From contig CAJKQZ010000037.1 in assembly GCA_905202115.1 (NCBI GenBank), forward strand, positions 1 through 17,281: a DNA stretch of 17,281 bases, written 5' to 3'. The notes beneath the pieces are model-generated. The model ran no database searches. It was given only the letters and a program-made list of their open reading frames with translations, and was not told where the DNA came from. The stretch is from an uncultured Prevotellaceae bacterium. Lineage in GTDB: Bacteria; Bacteroidota; Bacteroidia; Bacteroidales; Bacteroidaceae. Both the position numbers and the translations under genes were made by a program. Numbering within the stretch: position 1 is the first letter of the stretch; each line of letters starts with the position of its first letter. This document shows, one piece after another, positions 7,387 through 15,086 of this stretch.

Positions 7387-8409
7387 TTAATTTGCTGCTA
7401 CAAATTCTTCTAAGAACCGGACATCGTTCTCAGAGAACAGTCGCAAATCATCGACTTTGTACTTGAGGTTAGCGATTCTTTCTATTCCCATACCGAAAGC
7501 GTAGCCCATATATTCTTTTGAGTCTATACCGTTTGCTTCCAAGACGGCAGGATCGACCATTCCGCAGCCTAAAATCTCGACCCAGCCTGTGTGTTTGCAG
7601 AATCCACAGCCTTTACCACCGCAAATGTCGCAACTGATGTCCATTTCGGCCGACGGCTCTGTGAAAGGAAAATACGACGGCCTTAGGCGAATCTTTGTGT
7701 CGGTTCCGAACATCTCTCTGGCAAAAAGCAAAAGCACTTGTTTCAGATCTGTGAACGAAACCTCTTTGTCTATATACAACCCTTCAACCTGGTGAAAGAA
7801 ACAGTGAGCGCGTGCCGAGATTGCCTCGTTGCGATAAACCCGTCCTGGACAAATGACTCTTATAGGTGGCTGCGCTTTTTCCATTACGCGGCTTTGTACG
7901 GAACTTGTGTGAGTGCGTAAAAGTATGTCGGGGTGTTGCTCTACAAAGAATGTGTCTTGCATATCGCGTGCAGGGTGGTCGGCAGGAAAGTTCATCGACG
8001 AGAACACATGCCAGTCATCTTCCACTTCAGGGCCTTCGGCTAAAGTAAATCCTAAGCGTCCGAAAATGTTTATTATTTCGTTCTTTACAAGTGTAAGCGG
8101 GTGGCGTGTTCCAAGCTTTATGGGAGCAGCTGTGCGGGTAAGGTCGATGTCGTTTTTAATACAGTCTGTTGATTCTGCCTTTTGTCGCAGGGAATTTATC
8201 TTTTCTGTAGCAGCTTCCTTTAAAGCATTTATTTTAATACCTACCTCGCGCTTTTCGTTAGCGGGAACATTACGAAATTCAGTCATTAACAAACTTATTT
8301 CGCCTTTCTTGCTCAAATATTTGATTCTTAAAGCCTCTATTTCTTTTTCGCCTTTAGCGTCGAGGTTCTTTATTTCATCAAGAAGATGTTCTATTTTTTC
8401 TAAAATCAT
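7387..8409 (-). CDS. pheS: Phenylalanine--tRNA ligase alpha subunit
   Basis: PheS pairs with PheT to charge tRNA-Phe in the cytoplasm. The start chosen at 8409 gives 340 aa, the usual length, and begins MILEKIEHLL. An upstream in-frame ATG (8466) would add 19 residues unlike the family and would lie upstream of the likely promoter. Residues 1-85 form the N-terminal coiled coil that contacts tRNA. The class II catalytic domain follows, with motif 2 RVYRNE (190-195) and HQVEG (206-210), a Cys cluster (C260, C263, C268, C271) as in many bacterial PheS proteins, and motif 3 GMGIERIANLKY (306-317). pheT is not in the window. The gene is flanked by its own promoter and terminator, so it is probably transcribed alone. 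Confidence 0.97.
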   Translation of the reverse strand: MILEKIEHLLDEIKNLDAKGEKEIEALRIKYLSKKGEISLLMTEFRNVPANEKREVGIKINALKEAATEKINSLRQKAESTDCIKNDIDLTRTAAPIKLGTRHPLTLVKNEIINIFGRLGFTLAEGPEVEDDWHVFSSMNFPADHPARDMQDTFFVEQHPDILLRTHTSSVQSRVMEKAQPPIRVICPGRVYRNEAISARAHCFFHQVEGLYIDKEVSFTDLKQVLLLFAREMFGTDTKIRLRPSYFPFTEPSAEMDISCDICGGKGCGFCKHTGWVEILGCGMVDPAVLEANGIDSKEYMGYAFGMGIERIANLKYKVDDLRLFSENDVRFLEEFVAAN

Positions 8410-8439
8410 TTTTCGCACATTTTGTTTCGAAAATCTTTG

Positions 8440-8467
8440 CAAAGATAAATATTTAGGTGTAAACAAA
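8440..8467 (-). promoter_or_regulatory. Putative pheS promoter
   Basis: On the minus strand a perfect TATCTTTG -7 box (8447-8440) lies about 30 bp before the PheS start chosen here. A TTTG (8467-8464) sits 16 bp upstream, shorter than the usual 19-21 bp. The -7 box overlaps a 10-bp palindrome CTTTGCAAAG (8435-8444). Its position supports the 8409 start over the upstream ATG. Confidence 0.5.
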
Positions 8468-8471
8468 CGCT

Positions 8472-8499
8472 TTTGATATGTTTAAAAGACGTATTTTTG
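8472..8499 (+). promoter_or_regulatory. Putative promoter of the polysaccharide operon
   Basis: On the plus strand a TTTG (8472-8475) and a perfect TATTTTTG -7 box (8492-8499) are 16 bp apart. They are followed by about 56 bp to the ATG of the wzz-like gene. It is divergent from the pheS promoter in the same 146-bp gap. The spacing is shorter than consensus, so only the -7 box is convincing. Confidence 0.4.
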
Positions 8500-8555
8500 T
8501 AGCAATATAAAAATTGTATAGGTATAATAAATTCGCCTAAACTTAAAATAATCAC

Positions 8556-9593
8556 ATGGAGGGTAATAAAGGTATAAGATTAAGAGAAATAAATGTATTT
8601 TCTGTATTGGAAAAATTGAAAAAGAACAAAAAAAGATACATTATTAATCTTACGATAGCATTTGTTGTTTCATCATTTATAATCTTATGCGTTCCGAGAA
8701 CGTATACTTGTGTCGTAAAATTAGCTCCGGAAACATCAAGCTCAAGCATGAGCGGTCTCAGCTCTATAGCTTCTTCTTTTGGTATAAATATGTCGAACGG
8801 AATATCTCAAGATGCAATAATTCCGGAATTGTATCCTGATTTGATGAGGTCGGTAGATTTTCAAACAAGTATGTTTCCCGTTAAAGTAACGACAAACGAC
8901 GGTGAGATTAATACAACGTATTATGACTATCTTCTTGCTCATCAGAAATCTACTTGGTGGGGAAAAATAATAAACAAAGTCATCCTCTTTTTTAAAAGCA
9001 AGAAAAGCGGAGGGGGGAACGGAAATGAAGTAAATCCGTTTAAACTCACTAAAGTTCAGAATGAAATAGCTCAAGCTATCGGCGGTTTGGTGAGATGTTC
9101 GATAGACAAAAAGACGGATGTGATAACAATAACTGTTATAGATCAGGATCCTTTAGTCTGTGCAACTATAGCTGATTCCGCAAAAGTTCGTCTTCAACAG
9201 TTTATTATAGACTATCGTACGAATAAAGCAAAAATAGATTTGCAGTATACAGAAAAATTATATGCTGAAGCTAAGAAGCAATATGAGATATCAAGGAAAA
9301 ACTATGCAATGTTTGTAGATTCGAACCAGAATCTTATATTGGAACAATTCAGAAGCCGTCAAACGGATTTGGAAAATGAAATGCAACTGCAGTTTAATAA
9401 TTATCAACAAATAAGTAACCAGTTGCAGTTGGCAAAAGCAAAGATACAGGAACGAACTCCTGCTTTTACAACTTTACAGTCTGCTTCCGTACCGTTGAAA
9501 CCGTCGGGGCCGAAAAGAATGGTCTTTGTTTTGTTCTGGGTTTTTGTAACTTTCTGCGCTACATCGCTGTATGTTTTTACAAAAAAGGTTTAG
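8556..9593 (+). CDS. Wzz-type polysaccharide chain-length determinant
   Basis: This 345-aa protein has the layout of a polysaccharide co-polymerase. A short cytoplasmic N-terminus is followed by helix 1 (about residues 27-46), a long periplasmic region with a predicted coiled-coil stretch (about 215-290), a proline-containing segment PLKPSGPKR just before helix 2, helix 2 (about 322-341) and a basic tail. No C-terminal tyrosine kinase domain or Walker motifs are present, so it is the Wzz type. Such proteins set the modal length of O-antigen or capsule chains made by Wzy, here encoded two genes downstream. It is first in a four-gene operon and overlaps the flippase gene by 23 bp. Confidence 0.85.
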   Translation: MEGNKGIRLREINVFSVLEKLKKNKKRYIINLTIAFVVSSFIILCVPRTYTCVVKLAPETSSSSMSGLSSIASSFGINMSNGISQDAIIPELYPDLMRSVDFQTSMFPVKVTTNDGEINTTYYDYLLAHQKSTWWGKIINKVILFFKSKKSGGGNGNEVNPFKLTKVQNEIAQAIGGLVRCSIDKKTDVITITVIDQDPLVCATIADSAKVRLQQFIIDYRTNKAKIDLQYTEKLYAEAKKQYEISRKNYAMFVDSNQNLILEQFRSRQTDLENEMQLQFNNYQQISNQLQLAKAKIQERTPAFTTLQSASVPLKPSGPKRMVFVLFWVFVTFCATSLYVFTKKV

Positions 9594-10908
9594 CGGCGAT
9601 TCTCGCACAGTATTAATTAAAAAAAACATTGCAGCCTCTTTTTTTATAAAAGGGTGGAATGGTATTGTTCAATTATTATTAGTGCCGATAACGCTTAATT
9701 GCTTGAACGAATACGAGTATGGTATTTGGCTCGTTATTAATTCTATGCTTATTTGGATAGACCAGATGGATATAGGCTTGGGAAATGGCTTGCGTAATAA
9801 ACTTGCTGAGTCAATAGCAAAAGGCGAAAGAGAAAGAGCCCGTAGTCAAATTAGCACAACGTTTGTCATGTTAGCACTTATTATAGTTCCGCTTTTGATT
9901 GTAATAGGTACTTTAATTTATAGCATAGACTGTAATAAGTTGCTGAATGTAGATAAAAATATTGTGCCGAATTTTCCGGATATACTATTTGTGTCTGTTG
10001 TTCTTGTCGGTTTTACATTTGTCTTTAAATTTATAGGCAACATTTATCTTGGACTTCAACTTCCGGCCGTTAATAATCTTTTGGTTGTTGCAGGACAAAC
10101 GGTTGCTCTCATTATAATATTTGTGTTGTCTTTGTTTAATGTAAAATCTTTACTTAGCGTTGCAATTGCTTATACAGCCTCTCCGCTTGTAATTTATTTG
10201 ATTTCGTATCCTATAACGTTTACACGATATTCATATTTGAGACCTTCTTTGAAGAAATTCGATTATGGTGAATTGAAAGGCTTGTTTTCTTTAGGAATAA
10301 TGTTTTTTGTTTTGCAATTAGCAGCCCTAACGCTTTTTGCCTCTTCAAACATTCTTATATCAAAACTTTTTACTCCTGCAGATGTAACTCCGTATCAGAT
10401 TTCCTATCGTTATTTCAGTTTAACGATAATGCTGTTTTCTTTGATATCGGCTCCTTTATGGTCGGCCACAACCGATGCTTATACGAAGAATGATATGCAA
10501 TGGATAGAAAATATTATGAAGAAAATGAGAAGGATAATGGTTGCCTTTGCATTGCTTTTAGGCATTATGCTTTTAGTTTCTCAATTTGTTTATGATATAT
10601 GGCTGGGTAGTCAGATGGGTATTACATTTTTACTTTCTGGCGCTATGGCGTTTTATATGATGGTTCTTATTTTCAGTACGTGTTATTCAAATATGCTTTT
10701 TGGCATAGGAAAAATCAGAGTAATAACGGTCGTAACAGTTATTGAAGCCGTAGTGTATATACCGCTTGCCGTGTTGTTGGGGCGCAATATTGGAGTTTTA
10801 GGCGTTATTATAGCACTAATAATAGTGAACATGTTCTGCGCTATAACCAATAGGATTCAATTCGGATTGATATTCTCGGGCAAGGCGACAGGTATATGGA
10901 ATAAATAA
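9571..10908 (+). CDS. Wzx-like lipid-linked oligosaccharide flippase (MATE/MOP superfamily)
   Basis: This 445-aa protein is almost wholly hydrophobic, with about 12-14 membrane segments. It has the N-terminal pattern of polysaccharide flippases: KKNIAASFFIKGWNGIV, then GIWLVINSMLIWIDQMDIG and GLGNGLRNKLAES. It would move undecaprenyl-linked repeat units across the inner membrane for polymerisation. The start at 9571 lies inside the wzz-like gene in another frame (23-bp overlap). No better ATG is near, and the first 15 residues are polar and could be shorter in reality. Neighbours (chain-length regulator before, polymerase after) agree with this role. Confidence 0.85.
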   Translation: MFLQKRFSGDSRTVLIKKNIAASFFIKGWNGIVQLLLVPITLNCLNEYEYGIWLVINSMLIWIDQMDIGLGNGLRNKLAESIAKGERERARSQISTTFVMLALIIVPLLIVIGTLIYSIDCNKLLNVDKNIVPNFPDILFVSVVLVGFTFVFKFIGNIYLGLQLPAVNNLLVVAGQTVALIIIFVLSLFNVKSLLSVAIAYTASPLVIYLISYPITFTRYSYLRPSLKKFDYGELKGLFSLGIMFFVLQLAALTLFASSNILISKLFTPADVTPYQISYRYFSLTIMLFSLISAPLWSATTDAYTKNDMQWIENIMKKMRRIMVAFALLLGIMLLVSQFVYDIWLGSQMGITFLLSGAMAFYMMVLIFSTCYSNMLFGIGKIRVITVVTVIEAVVYIPLAVLLGRNIGVLGVIIALIIVNMFCAITNRIQFGLIFSGKATGIWNK

Positions 10909-10927
10909 AATATGCAGAGATAGATAT

Positions 10928-12103
10928 ATGTTCGTAGAAGCAACAGTATTGATTTTTTTGTTCTCGCTGATGTTTATTGTGCTTTGGTTCTTTAAACATC
11001 AGGTGTTTTCTCCGTGGAGTATAACTCTGCTGGTATGGGCTGTTGTTTTAACAATGTATGTAACAATCGATCACGGATTATACGATGTAACCGATCAACT
11101 GATAAAAGGACTTGTTTTATGGGTTGTACCTTTTTCTTTGTGTAGTTTTACTGCTTTTTGCCTTACTCCGGAAAATAAGTCACCGGAATGGGCTTTGTGT
11201 GAGAAAAACGTAGACATCTTAACATTAGTGACAATTGTTTGTGTTCCATACGGTTTTATAAAAGCTATTCAGAATGCAATGCAACTTATGTCGTCAGAAG
11301 GATTAGCGTTTGCAATAAGACAGCAGGCGCTTGACAAGGACGAGGGATTAGGGCCAATCAAATATATGATATATGCAGCTTATGCATTGCTATTTATAGA
11401 AGCAAATCGTTCTAAGATAAGAGTCCGGCGCTTGGTCTTAGCGATAGTTTTCTGCCTAATGTTTTTTTTCATGACATTGGGTAAGAATGCTTTGTTCATC
11501 ACATTGTTTTCTCTCTTGTATCTTTTATATAGTAACAAAAAAATCACTCTAAAACCGTTTTTTATATTCTTTGCTGCATTTTTTGTTTTAGGAGTTGTTT
11601 TGCAGTTTTTCCGTGGAGGAACGGACGATGCCATAAATGCAGATCTGTTTTTATGGTTCTTATCTGTTTATGTAGTTTCTCCTTTACAGGCTTTCTGTAC
11701 AGACATAGGAAACTCTTCTTTAGTATTCGGAGAGTATACTTTCCGTCCGTTTTACAGCGTACTAAATACTCTTGGACTTAATGTAGAACTTGCGCCAATG
11801 CCTGACAACTATGTTTATGTACCTCTTCCTACTAACGTATATACTATTTTAAGTCCTTTCTTTCGCGATTTCGGTTATACAGGTATTGTAATCTTTTCTA
11901 TTGTCGAGGGAGCTATTATGGGGTATTTGTATAAACAGGCGATAACAGGAAATACCATTCTGAAATATATCTATGCTTTTGTATTGACGTTTATTTTCCT
12001 GCAGTTTTTTGACGAACAAGTGTTCAGAAGTATCACGCAAATAGGCTATTTTGTGATATTTATACTATTCTGTCATATTAAATTCAACTTCAAACGGACA
12101 TGA
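10928..12103 (+). CDS. Wzy-like oligosaccharide repeat-unit polymerase
   Basis: This 391-aa protein has about 10-12 hydrophobic segments. A large polar periplasmic loop near residues 265-315 contains the pattern PTNVYTILSPFFRDFGYTG, which is typical of the oligosaccharide repeat-unit polymerase family. A second characteristic segment is the LGKNALF region near 190. Wzy joins lipid-linked repeat units at the outer face of the inner membrane. Sequence conservation among Wzy proteins is low, so the call rests on topology, this loop and the operon position between a flippase and a glycosyltransferase. It starts 19 bp after the flippase gene. Its TGA overlaps the next ATG (ATGA), which suggests translational coupling. 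Confidence 0.8.
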   Translation: MFVEATVLIFLFSLMFIVLWFFKHQVFSPWSITLLVWAVVLTMYVTIDHGLYDVTDQLIKGLVLWVVPFSLCSFTAFCLTPENKSPEWALCEKNVDILTLVTIVCVPYGFIKAIQNAMQLMSSEGLAFAIRQQALDKDEGLGPIKYMIYAAYALLFIEANRSKIRVRRLVLAIVFCLMFFFMTLGKNALFITLFSLLYLLYSNKKITLKPFFIFFAAFFVLGVVLQFFRGGTDDAINADLFLWFLSVYVVSPLQAFCTDIGNSSLVFGEYTFRPFYSVLNTLGLNVELAPMPDNYVYVPLPTNVYTILSPFFRDFGYTGIVIFSIVEGAIMGYLYKQAITGNTILKYIYAFVLTFIFLQFFDEQVFRSITQIGYFVIFILFCHIKFNFKRT

Positions 12104-12939
12104 AGAACAATTTCCTTGTAATTATAACATTGTATAGAAAGAATCCAGAGGCGTCTTCCACTATAGTATCTCTTTCTAAGTTTTCTTCAGCATTTAAGAA
12201 AAACATTCGTGTTCTGATTTGGGACAACAGTCCTGAAGAGTTGCAAGAAACACAACGCCTTGTTCTTTCGAAACTATTAGAAGGTTCAGTTTTTGAGTAT
12301 ATACATAATAAAGGAGAAAACAGACCTCTTTCTAAAATATACAACGACTCTATAAACTATGCCAAAGCCGATGAATTTGTCGTTATATTCGATGACGATT
12401 CTGTGTTTTCCGAAGAAATATTTTCCGTTGCAAAGAAAGCCATAAACAGCAATCCTGATATAGATCTGTTCCTACCTATTGTATACTTTAAAAAGGATAT
12501 TGTAAGTCCTGCTTACAAGAAATTGTTCAAAGGAGGCTTTTTAAAACAAGTGCCGACCGGTGTTATGAAATGTAAGAATCGCACGGCTATCAATAGCGGT
12601 ATGATAATAAAATCTGAGTATCTGAAAAACGGTTTCCCCGGATATGATGAGCGCATTACATTTTATGGAACAGACGACGATTTCATGTCCCGTTATAATG
12701 AAACGCATAAAGAATTTTACGTTATAGATTATAAAATGCAGCATACTCTTAATTTTTATTCAACAAATGAACCGTTTGAAAAAAAAGCTGCACGATATGT
12801 AAACCAACGTAAGGCTTTGTTTATAATAATGCGCCGTAAGGGATTGGCGGTCTATCTTGCAACTCAAATATACTGGTTTTTATACTCTATCAAGTACGCG
12901 CTTTGTCAACGCAATGCTAAATTTATATTTCTCCGCTGA
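12100..12939 (+). CDS. Family 2 glycosyltransferase
   Basis: This 279-aa protein has a GT-A fold signature: VIITLYRKN (residues 7-15), LIWDNSPEE (39-47), the FDDDS metal/nucleotide site (97-101) and a later GTDDDF (190-195) in the acceptor half. No N-terminal signal is seen. The C-terminal about 40 residues are hydrophobic and basic, and may attach the protein to the inner membrane. It is the only glycosyltransferase in the polysaccharide operon, so it can add only one of the sugars of a repeat unit. Others, the initiating transferase and the sugar-nucleotide genes must lie elsewhere. Donor and acceptor sugars cannot be read from sequence. It is the last gene of the operon; a terminator lies about 210 bp further on. 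Confidence 0.85.
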   Translation: MKNNFLVIITLYRKNPEASSTIVSLSKFSSAFKKNIRVLIWDNSPEELQETQRLVLSKLLEGSVFEYIHNKGENRPLSKIYNDSINYAKADEFVVIFDDDSVFSEEIFSVAKKAINSNPDIDLFLPIVYFKKDIVSPAYKKLFKGGFLKQVPTGVMKCKNRTAINSGMIIKSEYLKNGFPGYDERITFYGTDDDFMSRYNETHKEFYVIDYKMQHTLNFYSTNEPFEKKAARYVNQRKALFIIMRRKGLAVYLATQIYWFLYSIKYALCQRNAKFIFLR

Positions 12940-13147
12940 TTTTAAATGTCTTTTAATGTGTGTTAGTATGGGATTTTTAGTTTCGTTTCCGTTGAGGGTG
13001 GAACGAATTTAATTTTATGTCCGACTTCTTTTATCGTGATATCGGCATAAACAAAAGGTTTCTCGTAAAATAGAAAAAATGTTTCTTATTCCGAGGCATA
13101 TTTCTTTCTATGAAAGACGTTTAATGTTATATGGGATTGGGCATAAT

Positions 13148-13187
13148 AAAAAGTTAGACAGATGTAAAAATTTCTGTCTAACTTTTT
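13148..13187. terminator. Bidirectional intrinsic terminator between the polysaccharide operon and panCD
   Basis: A perfect 15-bp inverted repeat (AAAAAGTTAGACAGA at 13148-13162 and its complement at 13173-13187) with a 10-nt loop has U-runs on both strands. It lies 53 bp past the panD stop on the minus strand and about 210 bp past the end of the last polysaccharide gene on the plus strand, so it can serve both convergent units. Confidence 0.9.
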
Positions 13188-13240
13188 ATGAATATATTGT
13201 AATCTATTTACAGCTTGTATTTGAATGCTGCTATAAAGAT

Positions 13241-13597
13241 TTACTTGTTCTTTGTTATCCTGTTGTTCTTATCAGGAAAAATAACGGAAGGGGTAAAGGC
13301 TTTGGCTTCATCAGGAGTCATGGTTGCATACGCCATGATAATGATAATATCACCTACGAGAACTTTACGTGCAGCCGCTCCGTTGAGACAAATAACGCCG
13401 CTGCCTCTCGGACCGCTGATGACATAAGTTTCGAAGCGTTCCCCGTTATTGTTGTCGGCTATGTATACGTGTTCTCCGGGCAGAATGTTTGCTGCATCCA
13501 TTAAATCTTGATCGATAGTGATACTTCCTACATAATCGATGTTTGCCTCGGTTACCTTTACGCAATGAATTTTCGATTTAAGTATTTGAACGTACAT
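13241..13597 (-). CDS. panD: Aspartate 1-decarboxylase proenzyme
   Basis: PanD makes beta-alanine from L-aspartate for pantothenate synthesis. The 118-aa chain shows the self-cleavage site Gly24-Ser25 in YVGSITID, where Ser25 becomes the catalytic pyruvoyl group. It also has Lys9, Arg54, Thr57 and Tyr58 at the positions used by the E. coli enzyme, with the Asn-Gly-Ala-Ala-Ala-Arg segment further on. Length is close to the usual 115-130 aa. It lies 71 bp behind panC on the same strand and probably shares its transcript. The beta-alanine it makes is the direct substrate of PanC. panB and panE are not in the window. Confidence 0.97.
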   Translation of the reverse strand: MYVQILKSKIHCVKVTEANIDYVGSITIDQDLMDAANILPGEHVYIADNNNGERFETYVISGPRGSGVICLNGAAARKVLVGDIIIIMAYATMTPDEAKAFTPSVIFPDKNNRITKNK

Positions 13598-13668
13598 GAT
13601 TCTTGTTTTTCCTTAATTTAAATATCGAGCAAGAGAATCTTTGAAATTATTCTTTCTGTATGGTTTTA

Positions 13669-14523
13669 TTATGATTCTTTGTATTTTATGTTGTCGATAA
13701 GCCTCACCGGAATACTTCCGCAAAAAACGGTTATGCACCCTACGATATAATCGCTCTCATTCCAGTCGGTAATGCTTTGTAACGTGTATCCGTCTACTAT
13801 TTCGAAATATTGTACTTCAAGGCCTTCAACTGCATTTATTGTGCTGACTACATAATTTATAGTTTGCGAAACAGTATGGTTGCCGGCGTAGTCGCGACTT
13901 GCAAAAAGTGTTTTTGAAATGTTCAGCGCTGTTTTCCGTTCTTCAGGAGAAAGCAAGGCGTTACGGCTGCTTAGAGCCAATCCGTCAATTTCGCGAACGA
14001 TAGGGCAGGGGCATATCTCGACCGGAATTGACAATGCCTCGACCATAGCCCTTATCACAGCTATTTGCTGGAAGTCTTTTTCGCCGAAATAAGCCCGTGT
14101 GGGTTTTACGGCATAGAAAAGTTTGCTTACTATCTGGCATACTCCATTAAAATGTCCTGGTCTGCGAGCTCCTTCCATTACAGTGTCGATAGGAGGATAG
14201 GAAAATATGCGCGTATCTGCTTCGGGATACATTTCTTCAACCGCCGGAACAAATGCGATGTCCGCATTGAGCGATTCAAGTAATTTTGTGTCGGCTTCTA
14301 TGTCGCGGGGATAATTTTCAAGGTCGCGTTTGTCATTAAACTGTGTAGGGTTTACAAAAACGCTTACTACGGTGATGTCGTTTTCTTTAACGGAACGCTT
14401 TACGAGCGAGGCGTGGCCGTTGTGAAGTGCGCCCATTGTGGGCACCAAACCGATAGTCTTGCCTGTTGAGCGCTGCAGATCAAGTGCTTGAGCAAGGTCT
14501 TTTTGAGTCTTTATTATCTCCAC
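13669..14523 (-). CDS. panC: Pantothenate synthetase (pantoate--beta-alanine ligase)
   Basis: PanC condenses D-pantoate with beta-alanine, using ATP, in the cytoplasm. The 284-aa protein is full length and has all family marks: PTMGALHNGH (28-37) with the HIGH-like HNGH, VNPTQF (58-62 region), GHFNGV (123-128), GEKDFQQ (147-153) and the KMSKS-equivalent LSSRNALLS (184-192). The start codon is GTG at 14523. It fits the family because the next in-frame ATG falls inside the PTMG motif. panC is first in a panC-panD operon behind a plausible promoter. Confidence 0.97.
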   Translation of the reverse strand: MEIIKTQKDLAQALDLQRSTGKTIGLVPTMGALHNGHASLVKRSVKENDITVVSVFVNPTQFNDKRDLENYPRDIEADTKLLESLNADIAFVPAVEEMYPEADTRIFSYPPIDTVMEGARRPGHFNGVCQIVSKLFYAVKPTRAYFGEKDFQQIAVIRAMVEALSIPVEICPCPIVREIDGLALSSRNALLSPEERKTALNISKTLFASRDYAGNHTVSQTINYVVSTINAVEGLEVQYFEIVDGYTLQSITDWNESDYIVGCITVFCGSIPVRLIDNIKYKES

Positions 14524-14548
14524 GGTTCTTACTCTTTAAAAATCGGTG

Positions 14549-14579
14549 CAAAATAACTCATTATTTATTATATGGCAAA
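14549..14579 (-). promoter_or_regulatory. Putative panCD promoter
   Basis: On the minus strand TTTG (14579-14576) and TTATTTTG (14556-14549, 7 of 8 to TAnnTTTG) are separated by 19 bp, the consensus spacing. The box is about 25 bp before the GTG of panC. Confidence 0.5.
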
Positions 14580-14671
14580 GTCAGTTCTTTAAATTTTGCT
14601 ATAATTGGGTGCAAGGCTTTAGAAATTGATTTTCCGTTATGCTTTTTTCGGCATTTTCCTGGATGAACAAA

Positions 14672-14745
14672 GCAGACTAATGCAAACAGGTGTTACTATC
14701 ATGAATGGTTATATGTAGCATAAAGAATTATGCTCTGATGAGTAC
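14672..14745 (+). repeat. Probable degenerate copy of the dispersed repeat
   Basis: This stretch starts with GCAGAC and reaches TATATGTAGCA after 48 bp instead of 56. It then continues through an AT-rich ATTATGCTCTGATGAG that resembles the palindrome arm of copy B, in the same order and orientation. GCATAA/TTATGC (14718-14733) forms a small hairpin. Similarity in the middle is poor, so this is tentative. Nothing else is recognisable between 14580 and 14821. Confidence 0.35.
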
Positions 14746-14821
14746 GATTTAAATTCATAATTGAATTTATACACAATGCTTTCTGTTTGTGATTAAAAAT
14801 AGGGTCAGTCTTTCCAATGGG

Positions 14822-14977
14822 TTTTGCAGACAAAAACGGTCAGCTGGCAAGTATTTGAAAATCAGCGTGTGTATATGTAGCAAAAAATATGTCTGAGATA
14901 TTTTAAAATATCTCAGACATATTTTCGATTATCTCCCTTGTATTTTGAATTTCCTGCGGGAAGTTTTTTACACGTAC
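14822..14977 (+). repeat. Dispersed intergenic repeat, copy B (complete)
   Basis: The 60-bp core (14822-14881, TTTTGCAGACAAAAACGG to TATATGTAGC) differs from the copy at 17201 at 6 of 81 aligned positions. It is followed by a perfect 42-bp palindrome without a loop (14884-14925, arms built around ATATGTCTGAGATAT). After 30 bp comes GCGGGAAGTTTTTT and ACGTAC (14956-14977), shared with the element at 5607-5629. No open frame of note is seen, and it lies between the ECF gene and panC. Beyond 14978 up to 15086 I see nothing else, and no clear terminator for the ECF gene. Confidence 0.9.
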
Positions 14978-15086
14978 AAAAAAATATTTTCGTAAAAACT
15001 CCAGCTTGAAAAGGATTAGGCTTTTTTCCGTTAATTTTCTATTGCTTCTGTTTCCCTGTTTATGTCGGGCTTACGTTATCTGCGAC

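Noticed and set aside
7387..8409. pheS without adjacent pheT as an anomaly
   Set aside because: Separated pheS and pheT are common in Bacteroidetes. pheS here has its own promoter and terminator, so nothing is broken.
8410..8466. N-terminal extension of PheS from the ATG at 8466
   Set aside because: The extra 19 residues do not fit the family start, and the likely promoter -7 box (8440-8447) lies inside the extension. The start at 8409 gives the normal 340 aa.
7913..8476. Plus-strand open frame of 187 codons opposite pheS
   Set aside because: It is an antisense shadow of pheS. The translation is Ser/Phe-rich with no domain signal, and pheS motifs are intact on the other strand.
13079..13504. 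Plus-strand open frame of 141 codons
   Set aside because: It overlaps the well-supported panD and the intrinsic terminator in the opposite direction. Its Cys- and Tyr-rich translation resembles no family.
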